Shown here: one piece after another, positions 53,026 to 64,000 of the stretch | How positions within the stretch are numbered: the stretch's first letter is position 1 | Layout of the letters: the number at the start of each line of letters is the position of its first letter | Origin: an uncultured Microbacterium sp. | GTDB taxonomy: Bacteria; Actinomycetota; Actinomycetes; Actinomycetales; Microbacteriaceae | Length of the DNA: 64,000 nucleotides | Direction of reading: 5' to 3' | NCBI GenBank assembly: GCA_913774845.1 | Contig: CAJYJO010000037.1 | Span: forward strand, 1-64,000 | The notes under the pieces: model-generated | What the model was told of the DNA's origin: nothing | Databases searched by the model: none | What the model saw: the letters and a program-made list of their open reading frames with translations, nothing else | Position numbers and translations under genes: made by a program

Positions 53026-55755
53026 ATGCCTCGTACCTCGTCACCGTCCGGCGGTCGTGCTCCCGCCAAGGGGTCGTCGCGCGCGAAGGCCGCGGCACCC
53101 GCGTCCAAGCGTGCCGCCCCGGCGCCCAAGCGCTACGTCGACGAGCCCGAGAGGCCCGCCGTCGCCGTCCGGGCGTGGATGGCCGTCGCCCACGGCGTGG
53201 GCGGCATGTTCCGTGCCTTCGGCCCCGAGAACCTCGAGCGCGATCAGCGCCGCGACGGCTTCCCGTTCTTCCTCGTTGTGCTCGCCGCCCTCGGTGCGGT
53301 GGTCGAGTGGTTCTTCATCGGAACGGATGCCGCTGCGCTGATCAGCGCGTACAGCTTCGGCGGGCTCGTGGGACGAGTCGCCTTCGTCCTCCCGGTGCTG
53401 CTGCTCCTTCTCGCGGGGTGGTTGTTCCGTCACCCGGCGTCCGTGCATGACAACGGTCGTGTGGGTATCGGTTTCGCCCTCTTCATCGTGACGGTCGCGG
53501 GGTTCTGCCACGTCGCGGGGGATCGCCCCGCGCCGAACGTGGGTGGCTTGCCGGCGCTGAGTCCCGCCGGCGGACTCGCCGGCTGGATCGTGGGAGAGCC
53601 GCTCGCCCTCGTCCTGACGAATGTCGGCGCCTACATCGCGCTCTCGCTGCTGGCGGTGCTGAGCGTCCTCATCCTCACCAAGACGCCGCCGAACCGCATC
53701 GGTCGCCGTCTGGGCGACCTCTACGCCTGGATGTTCGGGGCCGAGCGTGCCGAGCGTGATGAGACGACGGCGACGCAGGTGCTCCCGGCCGACGACGCCG
53801 ACGACGAGCCGGCCGAGAAGTCGTTGCCGTGGTGGCGACGGAACAAGACGGGGCGCGAAGAAGAGACCGACGGGTCGCTCGGGTCGAACGACCTGACCGA
53901 GCTGCTGTCGCCCGGAACGACGCAGGGCGGCTTCGAGTCGGCGATGGTCGAGCCCGAGCCGATGACCCGTCCGACACCGCCGCCCCTCCCGCCGACTCCC
54001 GATGCCCTGACCGAGGTGTTCGACGCCGCGGCTCTCGCGGGAGCCGCAGCGGGCCGCGGTCTGCACGACGACTCGCCCCTCGAGGCCGCCGTCGACGACG
54101 ATCTGCCCGGCATCTCGGGTCTCGGCGGAGACCACGCCGGCGCGCCGCCCGCGGCGAACTACCGCTTGCCCGCTGTGACCGCCCTCGCCGCCGGCACACC
54201 GCCCAAGGCCCGCTCCGCGGCCAACGATGCCGTGGTCAAGGCCATCGAGAGCGTCATGGAGCAGTTCAAGGTCGACGCGCGCGTGACCGGCTTCTCGCGT
54301 GGTCCGACGGTGACGCAGTACGAGATCGAGGTCGGTCCCGGTGTCAAGGTCGAGCGCATCACCGCGCTCACCAACAACATCGCCTACGCGGTCGCCTCGA
54401 ACGAGGTCCGCATCCTCGCGCCCATTCCGGGCAAGAGCGCGATCGGTGTCGAGATCCCCAATGCCGACCGCGAGATCGTGACCCTGGGCGACATCCTCCG
54501 TTCGGATGCCGCGACGTCGTCCACGCACCCCATGACCATCGGCGTCGGCAAAGACGTCGGGGGCGGATTCGTCGTCGCGAACCTCGCCAAGATGCCCCAC
54601 CTCCTCGTGGCGGGCTCCACCGGTTCGGGAAAGTCGAGCTTCGTGAACTCGATGATCACGAGTCTGCTCATGCGGGCGAAGCCGTCCGACGTGCGCATGG
54701 TCCTGATCGACCCGAAGCGCGTCGAACTGACCTCCTACGCGGGCGTGCCGCACCTCATCACCCCCATCATCACGAACCCCAAGAAGGCCGCCGAGGCGCT
54801 GCAGTGGGTCGTGAAAGAGATGGACATGCGCTACGACGACCTGGCGTCGTTCGGGTTCCGCCACATCGACGACTTCAACAAGGCCGTGGTCGCGGGAGAG
54901 ATCCAGCTGCCGGCCGGCAGCGAGCGGGTCCTCAAGCCCTACCCGTACCTGCTCGTGGTCGTCGACGAGCTCGCCGACCTCATGATGGTCGCGCCGCGCG
55001 ACGTCGAGGATTCGATCGTCCGCATCACGCAGCTCGCGCGCGCGAGCGGCATCCACCTCGTCCTGGCGACCCAGCGACCGTCGGTCGACGTCGTCACGGG
55101 TCTCATCAAGGCGAACGTGCCCTCGCGCCTGGCCTTCGCCGTGACCAGCGTCACCGATTCGCGCGTCATCCTCGATCAGCCCGGAGCCGACCGCCTGATC
55201 GGGCAGGGCGACGGTCTCTTCCTGCCGATGGGAGCCTCCAAGGCGCTGCGCGTGCAGGGCGCGTGGGTGAGCGAGCAGGAGATCGAGAAGGTCGTCGCGC
55301 ACGTCACGCAGCAGGCGCGACCCGAGTACCGCTCCGACGTGCAGGCCGCGGCCGAGAAGAAGGAGATCGACGCCGACATCGGTGACGACCTCGAGCTGCT
55401 CCTCGCCGCAGCCGAGCTCGTCGTGTCGACCCAGTTCGGCTCGACGTCGATGCTCCAGCGCAAGCTCCGGGTGGGCTTCGCCAAGGCGGGTCGTCTCATG
55501 GACCTGCTCGAGTCCCGCGAGATCGTCGGCCCGTCCGAGGGGTCCAAGGCGCGCGATGTGCTGGTGACCAACGAGCAGCTGCCCGCCGTGCTGGCACGAC
55601 TCCGCGGCGATGACTCTCCGTCGGCCCCCGCGGGCGATGTCGACGACCGGTACGGCGCGGATCCGATCGAGGCGCAGTTCGAGGGCCTGCCCGTGGTGAA
55701 CGCCGACGACGACGAAGGCTCGGAAGACGCCTGGCAGCTCACGGGGCGTGACTGA
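53026..55755 (+). CDS. ftsK: DNA translocase FtsK
   Basis: FtsK pumps chromosome ends through the division septum and helps resolve dimers. The 909 residues comprise an N-terminal basic tail, four membrane helices (about 75-225) and a long Pro/Asp-rich linker (about 235-390). The RecA-like motor follows with Walker [10 protein letters not shown] (about 530), [11 protein letters not shown] (about 645), then a C-terminal gamma winged helix (about 800-870). The start is six bases after TACCGT, so the mRNA may be leaderless. The stop overlaps pgsA. Confidence 0.95.
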   Translation: MPRTSSPSGGRAPAKGSSRAKAAAPASKRAAPAPKRYVDEPERPAVAVRAWMAVAHGVGGMFRAFGPENLERDQRRDGFPFFLVVLAALGAVVEWFFIGTDAAALISAYSFGGLVGRVAFVLPVLLLLLAGWLFRHPASVHDNGRVGIGFALFIVTVAGFCHVAGDRPAPNVGGLPALSPAGGLAGWIVGEPLALVLTNVGAYIALSLLAVLSVLILTKTPPNRIGRRLGDLYAWMFGAERAERDETTATQVLPADDADDEPAEKSLPWWRRNKTGREEETDGSLGSNDLTELLSPGTTQGGFESAMVEPEPMTRPTPPPLPPTPDALTEVFDAAALAGAAAGRGLHDDSPLEAAVDDDLPGISGLGGDHAGAPPAANYRLPAVTALAAGTPPKARSAANDAVVKAIESVMEQFKVDARVTGFSRGPTVTQYEIEVGPGVKVERITALTNNIAYAVASNEVRILAPIPGKSAIGVEIPNADREIVTLGDILRSDAATSSTHPMTIGVGKDVGGGFVVANLAKMPHLLVAGSTGSGKSSFVNSMITSLLMRAKPSDVRMVLIDPKRVELTSYAGVPHLITPIITNPKKAAEALQWVVKEMDMRYDDLASFGFRHIDDFNKAVVAGEIQLPAGSERVLKPYPYLLVVVDELADLMMVAPRDVEDSIVRITQLARASGIHLVLATQRPSVDVVTGLIKANVPSRLAFAVTSVTDSRVILDQPGADRLIGQGDGLFLPMGASKALRVQGAWVSEQEIEKVVAHVTQQARPEYRSDVQAAAEKKEIDADIGDDLELLLAAAELVVSTQFGSTSMLQRKLRVGFAKAGRLMDLLESREIVGPSEGSKARDVLVTNEQLPAVLARLRGDDSPSAPAGDVDDRYGADPIEAQFEGLPVVNADDDEGSEDAWQLTGRD

Positions 55756-56342
55756 TGGCCGTCCACCCGCAGCTCCCCAACGCGATCACGATCGCGCGCA
55801 TCCTCTGCGCGCCCGTCTTCCTGTGGCTCCTCCTCGCCGACGCGGGGGCCGGGGGCGCTCTCCGCTGGGCCGCCGCGATCGTCTTCATCGTCGCGATCGC
55901 CACCGACGGCGTCGACGGATACATCGCGCGCCGGTACGACATCGTCAGCGACCTCGGAAAGCTCCTCGATCCGATCGCCGACAAGGTGCTCACCGGCATC
56001 GCCTTCATCGGGCTGTCGATCCTGGGCGAATTGCCGTGGTGGGTGACGATCGTCGTCCTCGTGCGCGAGGTCGGGATCACGGTGTACCGCTTCGTCGTCG
56101 TGAGCGACCACGTGCTGGCCGCCGCGTGGATGGGCAAACTCAAGACGGTCTTCCAGGCCGTCGCGCTCTCGATCGCCCTCGCACCCCTCTCGGGTCTGTC
56201 CGATGCGTCCGCGTGGCAGAGCACCGTCTGGTGGGCCGGGGTCGTCACCATGACCATCGCCGTGATCCTCACCATCGCCTCGGGTATCGACTACGTCGTG
56301 ACCGAGGTGCGCGCGGCGCGCGGGAAGAAGGGGCGCAGATGA
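55755..56342 (+). CDS. pgsA: CDP-diacylglycerol-glycerol-3-phosphate phosphatidyltransferase
   Basis: This is a membrane CDP-alcohol phosphatidyltransferase, most likely making phosphatidylglycerophosphate. The catalytic signature DGVDGYIARRYDIVSDLGKLLDPIAD (about 56-81, quoted in part as DG...AR...G...D...D) is complete. About six helices fill 195 residues. ATG 55755 overlaps the ftsK TGA by one base, and the stop overlaps cinA by four bases, forming a tightly coupled ftsK-pgsA-cinA run. Confidence 0.92.
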   Translation: MAVHPQLPNAITIARILCAPVFLWLLLADAGAGGALRWAAAIVFIVAIATDGVDGYIARRYDIVSDLGKLLDPIADKVLTGIAFIGLSILGELPWWVTIVVLVREVGITVYRFVVVSDHVLAAAWMGKLKTVFQAVALSIALAPLSGLSDASAWQSTVWWAGVVTMTIAVILTIASGIDYVVTEVRAARGKKGRR

Positions 56343-56866
56343 TCGACGGCATCCCCGACGACCTCGATGAGACGGTCGTCCGCACGCCGCGCGAGAGCGC
56401 GTCCCTGCTCCTGGATCGACTCGTCGAGCTCGGCTGGACCGTCGCCGTGGCCGAGTCCCTCACGGGGGGACTCGTCGTCTCATCGCTGGTCGACATCCCC
56501 GGCGCCTCGCGCGCGGTGCGCGGGGGAGTCGTGGCCTACGCGACCGATCTCAAGCACGGGGTGCTCGGGGTAGATCAGGCGCTCCTCGAGGCGCACGGCG
56601 CCGTGCATCCGCGCGTCGCGCGCCAGATGGCGCGGGGGGTGCGCGAGGTGCTCGGGCGCGACGGCGCGGCCGCCGACGTCGGCATCGCCACGACGGGAGT
56701 GGCCGGGCCCGACGGACAGGACGGACAGCCCGTGGGTACAGTGCACATCGCCGTGTCGACGCCGCTGGGCACCCGCGTCGACTCCCTCGTCATCGCCGGG
56801 GACCGTGAGCGGATCCGGCACGAGACGGCGCATCTGGCGCTCCGGCGAGCCCTGGCGGCACTGTGA
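56339..56866 (+). CDS. cinA: CinA C-terminal-domain protein (NMN amidohydrolase type)
   Basis: Members deamidate nicotinamide mononucleotide in NAD salvage and are often linked to competence or damage genes. The 175 residues match the stand-alone C-terminal domain: AESLTGGLVVSSLVDIPGAS, GGVVAYATDLK, GVAGPDGQDGQPVGTV. The N-terminal molybdopterin-binding half of full CinA is absent, as in many actinobacteria. ATGA coupling to pgsA sets the start. Confidence 0.9.
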   Translation: MIDGIPDDLDETVVRTPRESASLLLDRLVELGWTVAVAESLTGGLVVSSLVDIPGASRAVRGGVVAYATDLKHGVLGVDQALLEAHGAVHPRVARQMARGVREVLGRDGAAADVGIATTGVAGPDGQDGQPVGTVHIAVSTPLGTRVDSLVIAGDRERIRHETAHLALRRALAAL

Positions 56867-57039
56867 TCTGCCGATCACGGCGCGTGCCGACGAAATGCGG
56901 GAACAAATCCTGTCACATCGCGGTTTCGTTCTGCGATTCCCATCCTGTGCACAGCGCGCGGCATTAGGGTGACCTTCAACGGTGTTCACCAGTCGCTCAT
57001 CCGGGCGGCGACGGAATCAGCAGTGAGGAGGGCCCCCTA

Positions 57040-57348
57040 ATGATCCTGGTTCGTCAAGAGATCGGCGAAGTCCTGCGTGACCTCCGCCAGCAGAAGGGCC
57101 GTACCCTCCGCCAGGTCGCGAGCCGGGCGAGTGTCGCGCTCGGCTACCTCAGCGAGGTCGAGCGCGGTCAGAAGGAAGCCTCGAGCGAGATCCTGGCCGC
57201 GGTGGCCGAGGCGCTCGACGTGCCCATCTCGACCATCATGCGTCAGGTCGGCGACCGCCTCTCCGTCCTCGAGGGGCTGCAGACCTTCCCCGACGTCGTC
57301 CCCGACGACCTCGTCGCCGCGGTCGAGCCCGAACTGTCGCTGCGCTGA
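57040..57348 (+). CDS. clgR: XRE-family regulator, ClgR-like
   Basis: This 102-residue helix-turn-helix protein lies where ClgR, the activator of Clp protease genes, sits in actinobacteria. The HTH spans about residues 9-60 (IGEVLRDLRQQKGRTLRQVA, then GYLSEVERGQKEASSEIL). The C-terminus lacks the terminal Ala pair of classical Clp-degraded ClgR. GGAGGG precedes the ATG. TAGGGT near 56965 is a possible -10. Confidence 0.85.
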   Translation: MILVRQEIGEVLRDLRQQKGRTLRQVASRASVALGYLSEVERGQKEASSEILAAVAEALDVPISTIMRQVGDRLSVLEGLQTFPDVVPDDLVAAVEPELSLR

Positions 57349-57354
57349 CGCTGC

Positions 57355-57579
57355 ATGCGTCGTAGCGAGTTCGACCGCGCCGTCGCCGACGAGTTCGGCC
57401 CGCGCGGCGGGTCCCTGCTGACCGACCTCGTCCTCTCCGCCGTCGGCGGGCGCACGAGCGTCGATGCACTCGCCGCCGGCGTCGACCCGCGCGAGGTGTG
57501 GCTCGCCCTTTGTGCCGAGACCGACGTCCCCGAGAACCGGCGTTACGGTGTCGGTCGGCTGGAGCCGCGCCGTTCCTGA
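57355..57579 (+). CDS. DUF3046 protein
   Basis: This 74-residue protein is found almost invariably just before recA in actinobacteria, and this gene is in that position. It begins MRRSEFDRAVADEFG and ends with an Arg-rich tail. It is predicted to be helical without membrane segments, and no function is known. It starts six bases after the clgR stop. Confidence 0.85.
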   Translation: MRRSEFDRAVADEFGPRGGSLLTDLVLSAVGGRTSVDALAAGVDPREVWLALCAETDVPENRRYGVGRLEPRRS

Positions 57580-57650
57580 TCCGCATCGGCTACCGTCACG
57601 TGTTCCCGCTCGTCGAATCGTGGATTCGAACAGAGATCCACGGCGTGTCA

Positions 57651-57666
57651 TCGAACCTACGTTCGA
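57651..57666. promoter_or_regulatory. LexA SOS box upstream of recA
   Basis: TCGAACCTACGTTCGA has perfect 6-bp arms (TCGAAC/GTTCGA) and matches the actinobacterial and Bacillus SOS box form CGAACRNRYGTTYC closely. It is 199 bases before the recA start. Confidence 0.75.
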
Positions 57667-57738
57667 TGCCGGCGTAGGCTCCTTCCCAACAGGGTTCGCG
57701 ATCGATCTCTCCCCAGATGGACGGTTCTCCGACGCCAA

Positions 57739-57760
57739 TGTCGGAGGTCCTCTCTACGGT
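57739..57760 (+). promoter_or_regulatory. PafBC-type promoter of recA
   Basis: TGTCGGAG, eight bases, then TACGGT. It matches the ftsK promoter almost base for base and the LexA-independent actinobacterial recA promoter layout. It gives a leader of about 100 bases. Confidence 0.6.
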
Positions 57761-57864
57761 GGGGAACGTCGAACGACACCCTGAACGCCTTGTCGGGTCA
57801 CCTCACCGTCGGTGGGGGCGCGACAGCCTACAGGCGACCGGAACGCGAGCAGAAAGAAGACGTC

Positions 57865-58910
<1,046 letters not shown>

Positions 58911-58911
<1 letters not shown>

Positions 58912-59918
58912 TGAGCGACGACCACGACGACCCCGGTCGCCGGTCCGTCGAGCCGGCGGGCGGCGACCGGGGCGTCGACGACCAGCGGCGCTCCGCTGAC
59001 CGTGGGGGTCGGCTGCGAGGACTGCCCGGTGGGGGAGCGGGTGAGGGGCTCGCGCCGGTCATCCCCCTCTTCGGCGGGCGACGGAACGCCTCGAGCGGGC
59101 CGGGAATGAGCGACCGTAAAGAGGCATCCGACGCGTCCTCGGCCCGCCGCGGCGGCGTTCGTTCTGCTGACGAGCCCGCCGGCGCGACCTCCCACCCGGC
59201 CGGTGCGGCGCGTTCCGGTGCGCCGGTCCGGGTCGAACCGTCGGAGGCGTCCGACGGCGACGCGTGGGCCGGCGCGGGCTCGGGGCGGGATGCCGCGAGC
59301 GGTCGTCGACCGCGGCTGCGGGCCATCCTCGCCGATGACCCGTCCTCGCCGGGTATCGACGGCGACGCCCCCGAGAACGATGCGGACGAGGTCAGAGAGC
59401 GCGCCGAAGAGCTGCTTCTGCGCAAGCTGCGGTCGCGCTCGCTCTCGCTGTCGGAGGCACGCACCGTCATCCGCGGCGTCGACGGGGCCGACGACGTCAT
59501 CGTCGACTGCCTCATCGACCGATTCGTCGACCTCGGCTATCTCGACGATGCGACCTTCGCCGAGCAGCTGGTGCTGTCGGCGATCGAGAAGCGCGGGGAG
59601 GGGCGTCGGGCGGTCGCCGAGACGCTTCGCAAGCGCGGGATCCCGCGTGACATCGCCGAGGCCGCTCTCTCCGAGCTCCCCGACGATGACGCGGAGCGGG
59701 CGCTGGAGTTCGCTCGGTCGAAGATGCGCGGCGTCGACGGGAAAGACTACGACGCCGCCCTGCGGCGGTTGGGCGGCCAGCTCGCACGTCGCGGGTATCC
59801 CTCATCGGTGGCCCTCACCGCCGCACGAACCGCTCTGTCCGAGGCCGGGATCGGTCGTGCACGCTCCTTCGGTCGCCCCGCTCCGGCACCCGGGGTCCGA
59901 TTCACTCCCGACGACTGA
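58911..59918 (+). CDS. recX: RecX regulator with long disordered N-terminus
   Basis: RecX inhibits RecA filament formation. The conserved RecX region covers about residues 160-330, with LRKLRSRSLSLSEARTVI, CLIDRFVDLGYLDDATFAEQ, a repeat of that pattern and RRLGGQLARRGYP. The first 150 residues are Gly/Ala/Asp/Arg-rich, low in order and unlike RecX, making the 335-residue protein much longer than the usual 150-270. An internal ATG near residue 66 might be used instead. TGATG overlap couples it to recA. Confidence 0.88.
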
Positions 59919-59997
59919 CGCCGCGATCGGCCCCGGGACGCCCCGGTGACGCCACCGTCCAGCATCCGCGGCGCGCGATCGACGTCGCCACCGTGCC

Positions 59998-60225
59998 GCA
60001 TCGCCCCGGCTCGGTGCCTCCGCCGAGGCGACGCGGCCGGTTCCGCATGGTCTCGGACGAGGTGCTCCCTGAGACGGCGTTGCTGTCCCGCATCGCCCCG
60101 AGCCGGTGCCTTCGCCGGGGCGACGCGGCCGCCCTGCATGGCCTCGGACGAGGTGCTCCCGAGGCGGTGCCGCCGTCCCTCATCGCCCCGGGCCGGCGCC
60201 TCCGCCGGCGCCGATCCGATCGACG
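59998..60225. repeat. About 91-bp tandem repeat reaching into the LuxR gene
   Basis: GCATCGCCCC begins units at 59998, 60090 and (as TCATCGCCCC) 60180, with spacings of 92 and 90. Units share GGTGCCT(T)CGCCG...GGCGACGCGGCC and CTCGGACGAGGTGCTCCC. The third, partial unit encodes the last residues of the LuxR-type protein. Confidence 0.8.
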
Positions 60226-62747
60226 TCGCCGGCCACGATCCGCGCGAGCTCCCGGCGCGAGGCCGCTCCGACCTTCGACCGCGCCTGATAGACGTGGGAC
60301 TCCACCGTCCGGATCGACAGGAACAGCCGGGTCGCGATCTCGCGATTGGTCAGGCCGTCGTAGGCGAGAAGGGCGACCTCGTGTTCGCGCGCCGTGAGCT
60401 GCTCGCCGGCCGGAGACGTCGTGGCTCCGGTCGAGGGGGGCACTCCGGGGTCATCCGGTCGCGACGTCGAGACCGACCAGAGGGCGTGCAGCCGGAGCTC
60501 ATCGATGGGGAGCTGCTCCTGTCTGCCCGATCGTGCCCACGCGCGCCGTGCGGCTTCCGAGGCGACCGGGAGATCGGTGGTGGCTGCGAGCTGGACGAGT
60601 TCGTCGATCTCGTCGGCCGCCGCCTCTCCGAGCGTGGCGAGCCGGAACAGGTCGCGGATCCGCAGGGCGGCGGCCGTGCCGGAGCGGGACAGGTCGGCGG
60701 TGGCCCGCGCGCAGCGGCGCGCATCCTTCAATCGTCCCTCGGCCACGAGCACCGTCGTCTCGACGTAGAGTCGGCTCCGGCGCAGCAGCGGGGCGTCCAG
60801 GTCATCGACCTGGAGCAGGACGGCACGGGCGTCGTCGAGGCGCCCGGCCAGCGCGAGTTCCTCCGCGACGGCCATCTCGATCATCGCGGCGGCGGGGTCC
60901 GCGACCGCTGACCGCTCGCGCGAGAGGGCGGACCTCAACTCACGCCGGGACTCCTCGGGTCGTCCGGCGCTCGCGAAGGCAATCGCGGCGGCGGCTCCGG
61001 CGATGGTGAGTTCCGCCGGGTCCTCCTCCCGCGCGGCCGAGAGCAGTTCGCGCTGGAGCCGTTCGTGCAGATCGGATCCGTCGGCTCCCGCGACGAGATG
61101 GCCGGAGAGTATCGTCATCACCGCTGTCAGTCGGTTGCGCGTGCGGATGTCCGGAGGACTCGGGCGTGTGTCCAGCAGGTGCAGGGCCGACCGGTAATGG
61201 TGGCGGGCGTCGCGCCACGCACCGCGGAAAGCGTCGGCTGTGCCCGCCGCCACGGCCGCGCGCAGACGCACCGCGCAGGAGGCGTCGGACTCCGACACGG
61301 CGCGCCCGGCGGCATCCGCTGCGCTCGCCCAATCCAGTCGCATGCCCGCTTGCGCCGCATGCTCGAGGAGCTCCTCCGCCCGCGCGTCCGCCGCGGCGAC
61401 GACGGCGACGGCGACGTCGGGGTTGTTGCACTGGACGACGACCCGAGCGGCGCGTCGACGCGCGTCGACATCGTGAAGGTCGAAGGTGTCGTTCGCCGAC
61501 GACGGGGGATCCTCGTGGGCGAGTGCGGCTTCGACGCGCAGGGCGGGATCGTCGACCGCCTGCAATCCGCGTGCGGCATGAGCGGCCGCGTGAGCGGCGT
61601 CGCCATGATCGTTGGCCTCCTGGGCGGCGGCGAGGGCGACGCGAGCGCGGAGGGCGGGGGGATGGGCCGTCTCGCCCGACAGCTGCGGACCGAGGCGGTG
61701 CCACCGCTGCGATACCGCGACGGCGATGGGGCGACTCCACCACTCGTCCTCCTCCGCGAGCATGCGCGCTCCCGCTTCGTCGACGAGTGCCTCCAGGTGG
61801 GCGACGCCGATTCGGCGTTGCGCCTCGTGGGCGATGAGGTCGTTCGCCGTGAGCCGCCGCTCCGCGGAGGCGTCTGCGTGCAGGAGTCCGGTCGCGAGCA
61901 GGGCATGCACGCTCTCGGCGTTGAAGAGTCGGGTGGCCGCGGCGAGCTCGAGCCGCGGGAGGCGCCGGACCCCGGCGAGGCACTCGAGGTCCGGACGGGG
62001 GATGTCGGAGGCGTGTCTCTCGAGCGCGACGGCGAGACGAGAGTCGCGGGCGATCGTCCGCAGGGCGGTCAGCGGATCCCTGCCCGCGCGGGCCGCGGCG
62101 ACGGCCTCCACCAGGAGATGCTGCAGGAGGCTGCGGGAGCCGTCGGCGCGCCACACGAGCCCGGCGCGCGTCGCGCTGTCCAGGATCGCTGCCTCGGGGG
62201 ACAGGTCGATGAGCTGGAGCGCCTCGTCGCCGCTCAACTCGAGCAGGTCGCAGCGGCGGGCCAGCCCCTCGGCCCACAGGTCGAGGACGGCTGCGCGCGC
62301 CTGGTCGGACCCCGCGGGCCGCTCCATCGCTCGTGGGCGCGAGGTGCGCAGTCCGAACACCGCCGTCACGTGTCGCGCGGCGACGGCCGTCGAGAGAAGG
62401 CGGAGGGACGCCGGATCGAGGAGGTCGACGTCGTCGATCAGCACGACGGCGTCCACTCGCGCTCGGTGCGGCTCGGCCCGGAGCGCGGCGAGAGCGCCGC
62501 TGCCCGTGGCATCCAGTGCTCCGAAGTCCACGCGCGACAGCGCGGCGGATGACTTCACCGCGATGACGGCCGTGCCCGAGCGCTCCAGCTCCGCCGCGAT
62601 GGCGCGCAGGACGAAGCTCCGACCGCTGCCGCGGGGGCCGGCGACGACGAGCGACGTCCCTTCCCGGGAATGCGCGGCGAGTGCATCGACATCGCGGTCG
62701 GCTCCGACGAGCGCTCCCGGTCGGTCGCTCGCACCCTCCGTGCGCAT
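60180..62747 (-). CDS. LuxR-type regulator with N-terminal ATPase (LAL-like)
   Basis: This large signal-transducing ATPase regulator has 855 residues. An AAA-like domain starts at residue 30 with a P-loop reading GPRGSGRS (37-44), where Arg replaces the usual Walker A Lys. Walker B is [10 protein letters not shown] (about 100-109). A helical, TPR-like middle (about 330-740) leads to a LuxR HTH with [28 protein letters not shown] (about 785-812, quoted in part) and [19 protein letters not shown]. The target genes are unknown. The ATG has GGAGG four bases upstream. The C-terminal tail is encoded inside a tandem repeat. Confidence 0.87.
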   Translation of the reverse strand: MRTEGASDRPGALVGADRDVDALAAHSREGTSLVVAGPRGSGRSFVLRAIAAELERSGTAVIAVKSSAALSRVDFGALDATGSGALAALRAEPHRARVDAVVLIDDVDLLDPASLRLLSTAVAARHVTAVFGLRTSRPRAMERPAGSDQARAAVLDLWAEGLARRCDLLELSGDEALQLIDLSPEAAILDSATRAGLVWRADGSRSLLQHLLVEAVAAARAGRDPLTALRTIARDSRLAVALERHASDIPRPDLECLAGVRRLPRLELAAATRLFNAESVHALLATGLLHADASAERRLTANDLIAHEAQRRIGVAHLEALVDEAGARMLAEEDEWWSRPIAVAVSQRWHRLGPQLSGETAHPPALRARVALAAAQEANDHGDAAHAAAHAARGLQAVDDPALRVEAALAHEDPPSSANDTFDLHDVDARRRAARVVVQCNNPDVAVAVVAAADARAEELLEHAAQAGMRLDWASAADAAGRAVSESDASCAVRLRAAVAAGTADAFRGAWRDARHHYRSALHLLDTRPSPPDIRTRNRLTAVMTILSGHLVAGADGSDLHERLQRELLSAAREEDPAELTIAGAAAAIAFASAGRPEESRRELRSALSRERSAVADPAAAMIEMAVAEELALAGRLDDARAVLLQVDDLDAPLLRRSRLYVETTVLVAEGRLKDARRCARATADLSRSGTAAALRIRDLFRLATLGEAAADEIDELVQLAATTDLPVASEAARRAWARSGRQEQLPIDELRLHALWSVSTSRPDDPGVPPSTGATTSPAGEQLTAREHEVALLAYDGLTNREIATRLFLSIRTVESHVYQARSKVGAASRRELARIVAGDVDRIGAGGGAGPGR

Positions 62748-62911
62748 CTCGCCTCCCCGACGCCCCGCACCTGGGACGGCACCTTTTCACGATATCCACC
62801 GCACACGCAGGTTCACGGCCTAGACGCGCACGGTTCTGCCCAGTACGCGTCAGAAGCCGTTCGATGGTCCGACTCCTGTGGAGACCGGGCGCACGTCGGG
62901 GACGCGACGTT

Positions 62912-62917
62912 TAGACT
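62912..62917 (+). promoter_or_regulatory. -10 element of miaB
   Basis: TAGACT lies ten bases before ATG 62928 with no ribosome site, so the transcript is nearly leaderless. Confidence 0.45.
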
Positions 62918-62927
62918 TGCTCGCATC

Positions 62928-64000
62928 ATGACCACCCCCGTTTCGACCCCGACGCTGATCGCTCCGTCCGCCGCCGCGCAGAGCGACAACGGCCCGCGCA
63001 CGTACGAAGTCCGCACCTTCGGATGCCAGATGAACGTGCACGACTCGGAGCGTCTGTCCGGTTCGCTCGAGAGCGCCGGCTACGTCCGCGCCGATGCGGG
63101 CGTCGAGGCCGACGTCGTCGTCATCAACACGTGCGCCGTGCGCGACAACGCCGCGGGCAAGCTGTACGGCACGCTCGGGCACCTCAAGTCGCGCAAGGAT
63201 GCGCACGAGGGCATGCAGATCGCCGTGGGGGGCTGCCTCGCACAGATGGACAAAGATGCGGTGCAGCAGAAGGCTCCGTGGGTCGACGTCGTATTCGGAA
63301 CCCACAACATGGGCTCGCTCCCCGGCATGCTCGAGCGCGCGCGCCACAACGGCGAGGCCGAACTCGAGATCCTCGAGTCGCTCGAGATCTTCCCCTCGAC
63401 CCTCCCGACCAAACGCGACTCCGTGCACAGCGGGTGGGTGTCGATCTCGGTCGGCTGCAACAACACCTGCACCTTCTGCATCGTCCCGAGCCTCCGCGGC
63501 AAAGAGAAAGACCGTCGTCCCGGCGACATCCTGAACGAGATCCGTCTGCTCGTCGACGACGGGGCGATCGAGGTCACCCTGCTGGGCCAGAACGTCAACT
63601 CCTACGGGGTCGAGTTCGGCGACCGCCTGGCGTTCGGAAAGCTCCTTCGCGCCGCGGGAGAGATCGAGGGACTCGAGCGCATCCGTTTCACGAGCCCGCA
63701 CCCGGCGGCCTTCACCGACGACGTCATCGCCGCCATGGCGGAGACCCCGGCGGTCATGCCGCAGCTCCACATGCCGCTGCAGTCCGGCTCCGACCGCATC
63801 CTCAAGGCGATGCGCCGGTCGTACCGGAGCGAGAAGTTCCTCGGCATCCTGGATCGCGTGCGCGAGCGCATCCCGAACGCGGCCATCACGACCGACATCA
63901 TCGTGGGGTTCCCCGGCGAGACCGAGGAGGACTTCCAGGAGACCCTCCGCGTGGTCGAGGCCTCGCGGTTCTCCAGTGCGTTCACCTTCCAGTACTCCAT
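62928..64000 (+). CDS. miaB: tRNA-2-methylthio-N6-dimethylallyladenosine synthase (partial)
   Basis: MiaB methylthiolates i6A37 of tRNAs by radical SAM chemistry. The first 357 residues are present and the gene runs off the window. [11 protein letters not shown] (Cys33), NTCAVR and GGCLAQ provide the three Cys of the auxiliary iron-sulfur cluster. [16 protein letters not shown] provides the radical SAM CxxxCxx[11 protein letters not shown] and PLQSGSD are further family blocks. The C-terminal TRAM domain is missing only through truncation. Confidence 0.95.
   Translation, partial: MTTPVSTPTLIAPSAAAQSDNGPRTYEVRTFGCQMNVHDSERLSGSLESAGYVRADAGVEADVVVINTCAVRDNAAGKLYGTLGHLKSRKDAHEGMQIAVGGCLAQMDKDAVQQKAPWVDVVFGTHNMGSLPGMLERARHNGEAELEILESLEIFPSTLPTKRDSVHSGWVSISVGCNNTCTFCIVPSLRGKEKDRRPGDILNEIRLLVDDGAIEVTLLGQNVNSYGVEFGDRLAFGKLLRAAGEIEGLERIRFTSPHPAAFTDDVIAAMAETPAVMPQLHMPLQSGSDRILKAMRRSYRSEKFLGILDRVRERIPNAAITTDIIVGFPGETEEDFQETLRVVEASRFSSAFTFQYS

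Overview
The window is high-GC actinobacterial chromosome, most likely Microbacterium or a close relative in the Microbacteriaceae. The evidence is a strong GC-ending codon bias, the gene content, and a gene order that follows the conserved actinobacterial block truB, ribF, rpsO, pnp, dapB, thyA-dfrA, dapA, rnj, ftsK, pgsA, cinA, clgR, recA, recX, miaB. I see no phage, transposase, rRNA, tRNA or CRISPR array. The assignment is inference from sequence; no database search was run.

Layout. 1-3200: a Walker-A-less uridine-kinase-like protein, truB, two small membrane proteins and ribF. 3363-24779: accessory genes between ribF and rpsO. These are an MFS exporter diverging from a copper P-type ATPase with a CsoR-type operator, a SNF2 helicase, pfkA, a repeat array beside a DUF559-type nuclease-fold gene, oligopeptidase B, a Pit phosphate transporter behind a PHO-box-like element, a cAMP-phosphodiesterase-like enzyme, aspA, an FAH-family enzyme, PrsW, an FKBP, a YceI protein and two transporters. 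24948-39281: rpsO, then a second accessory block with a 2-oxoglutarate-type oxygenase, efeUOB behind a DtxR/IdeR-like box, a flavin monooxygenase plus its FMN reductase, a methyltransferase, a non-specific endonuclease, a fructosamine-kinase-like protein, DedA, a glycosyltransferase-SGNH hydrolase fusion and a secreted transglycosylase-like protein. 39282-64000: pnp and the rest of the conserved core, with small insertions (aldo/keto reductase, phosphoglycerate-mutase-like phosphatase, OsmC, DUF4395/thioredoxin pair, SDR, GNAT) and a large LuxR-type ATPase regulator before miaB, which runs off the end.

How genes work together: truB, rpsO, pnp, rnj and miaB handle RNA maturation, turnover and translation; dapA and dapB make diaminopimelate and lysine; thyA-dfrA is the dTMP/folate couple; recA-recX with an SOS box, and ftsK, form a DNA damage and chromosome segregation set. 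recA and ftsK share a promoter that looks like the LexA-independent PafBC type. efeUOB is a three-part iron uptake system.

Sequence-wide signals stand out more than any single gene. About 14 genes on both strands lack a usable Shine-Dalgarno site and instead have TANNNT six or seven bases before the start codon, which suggests leaderless transcripts. The heptamer GGATGCC/GGCATCC occurs roughly 115 times, far above what base composition predicts. Several unrelated intergenic palindrome and tandem repeat families are present. The most unusual is a 115-bp array built from GTCCCACTT words next to the DUF559-type gene, with a 17-bp palindrome of the same family on the gene's other side.
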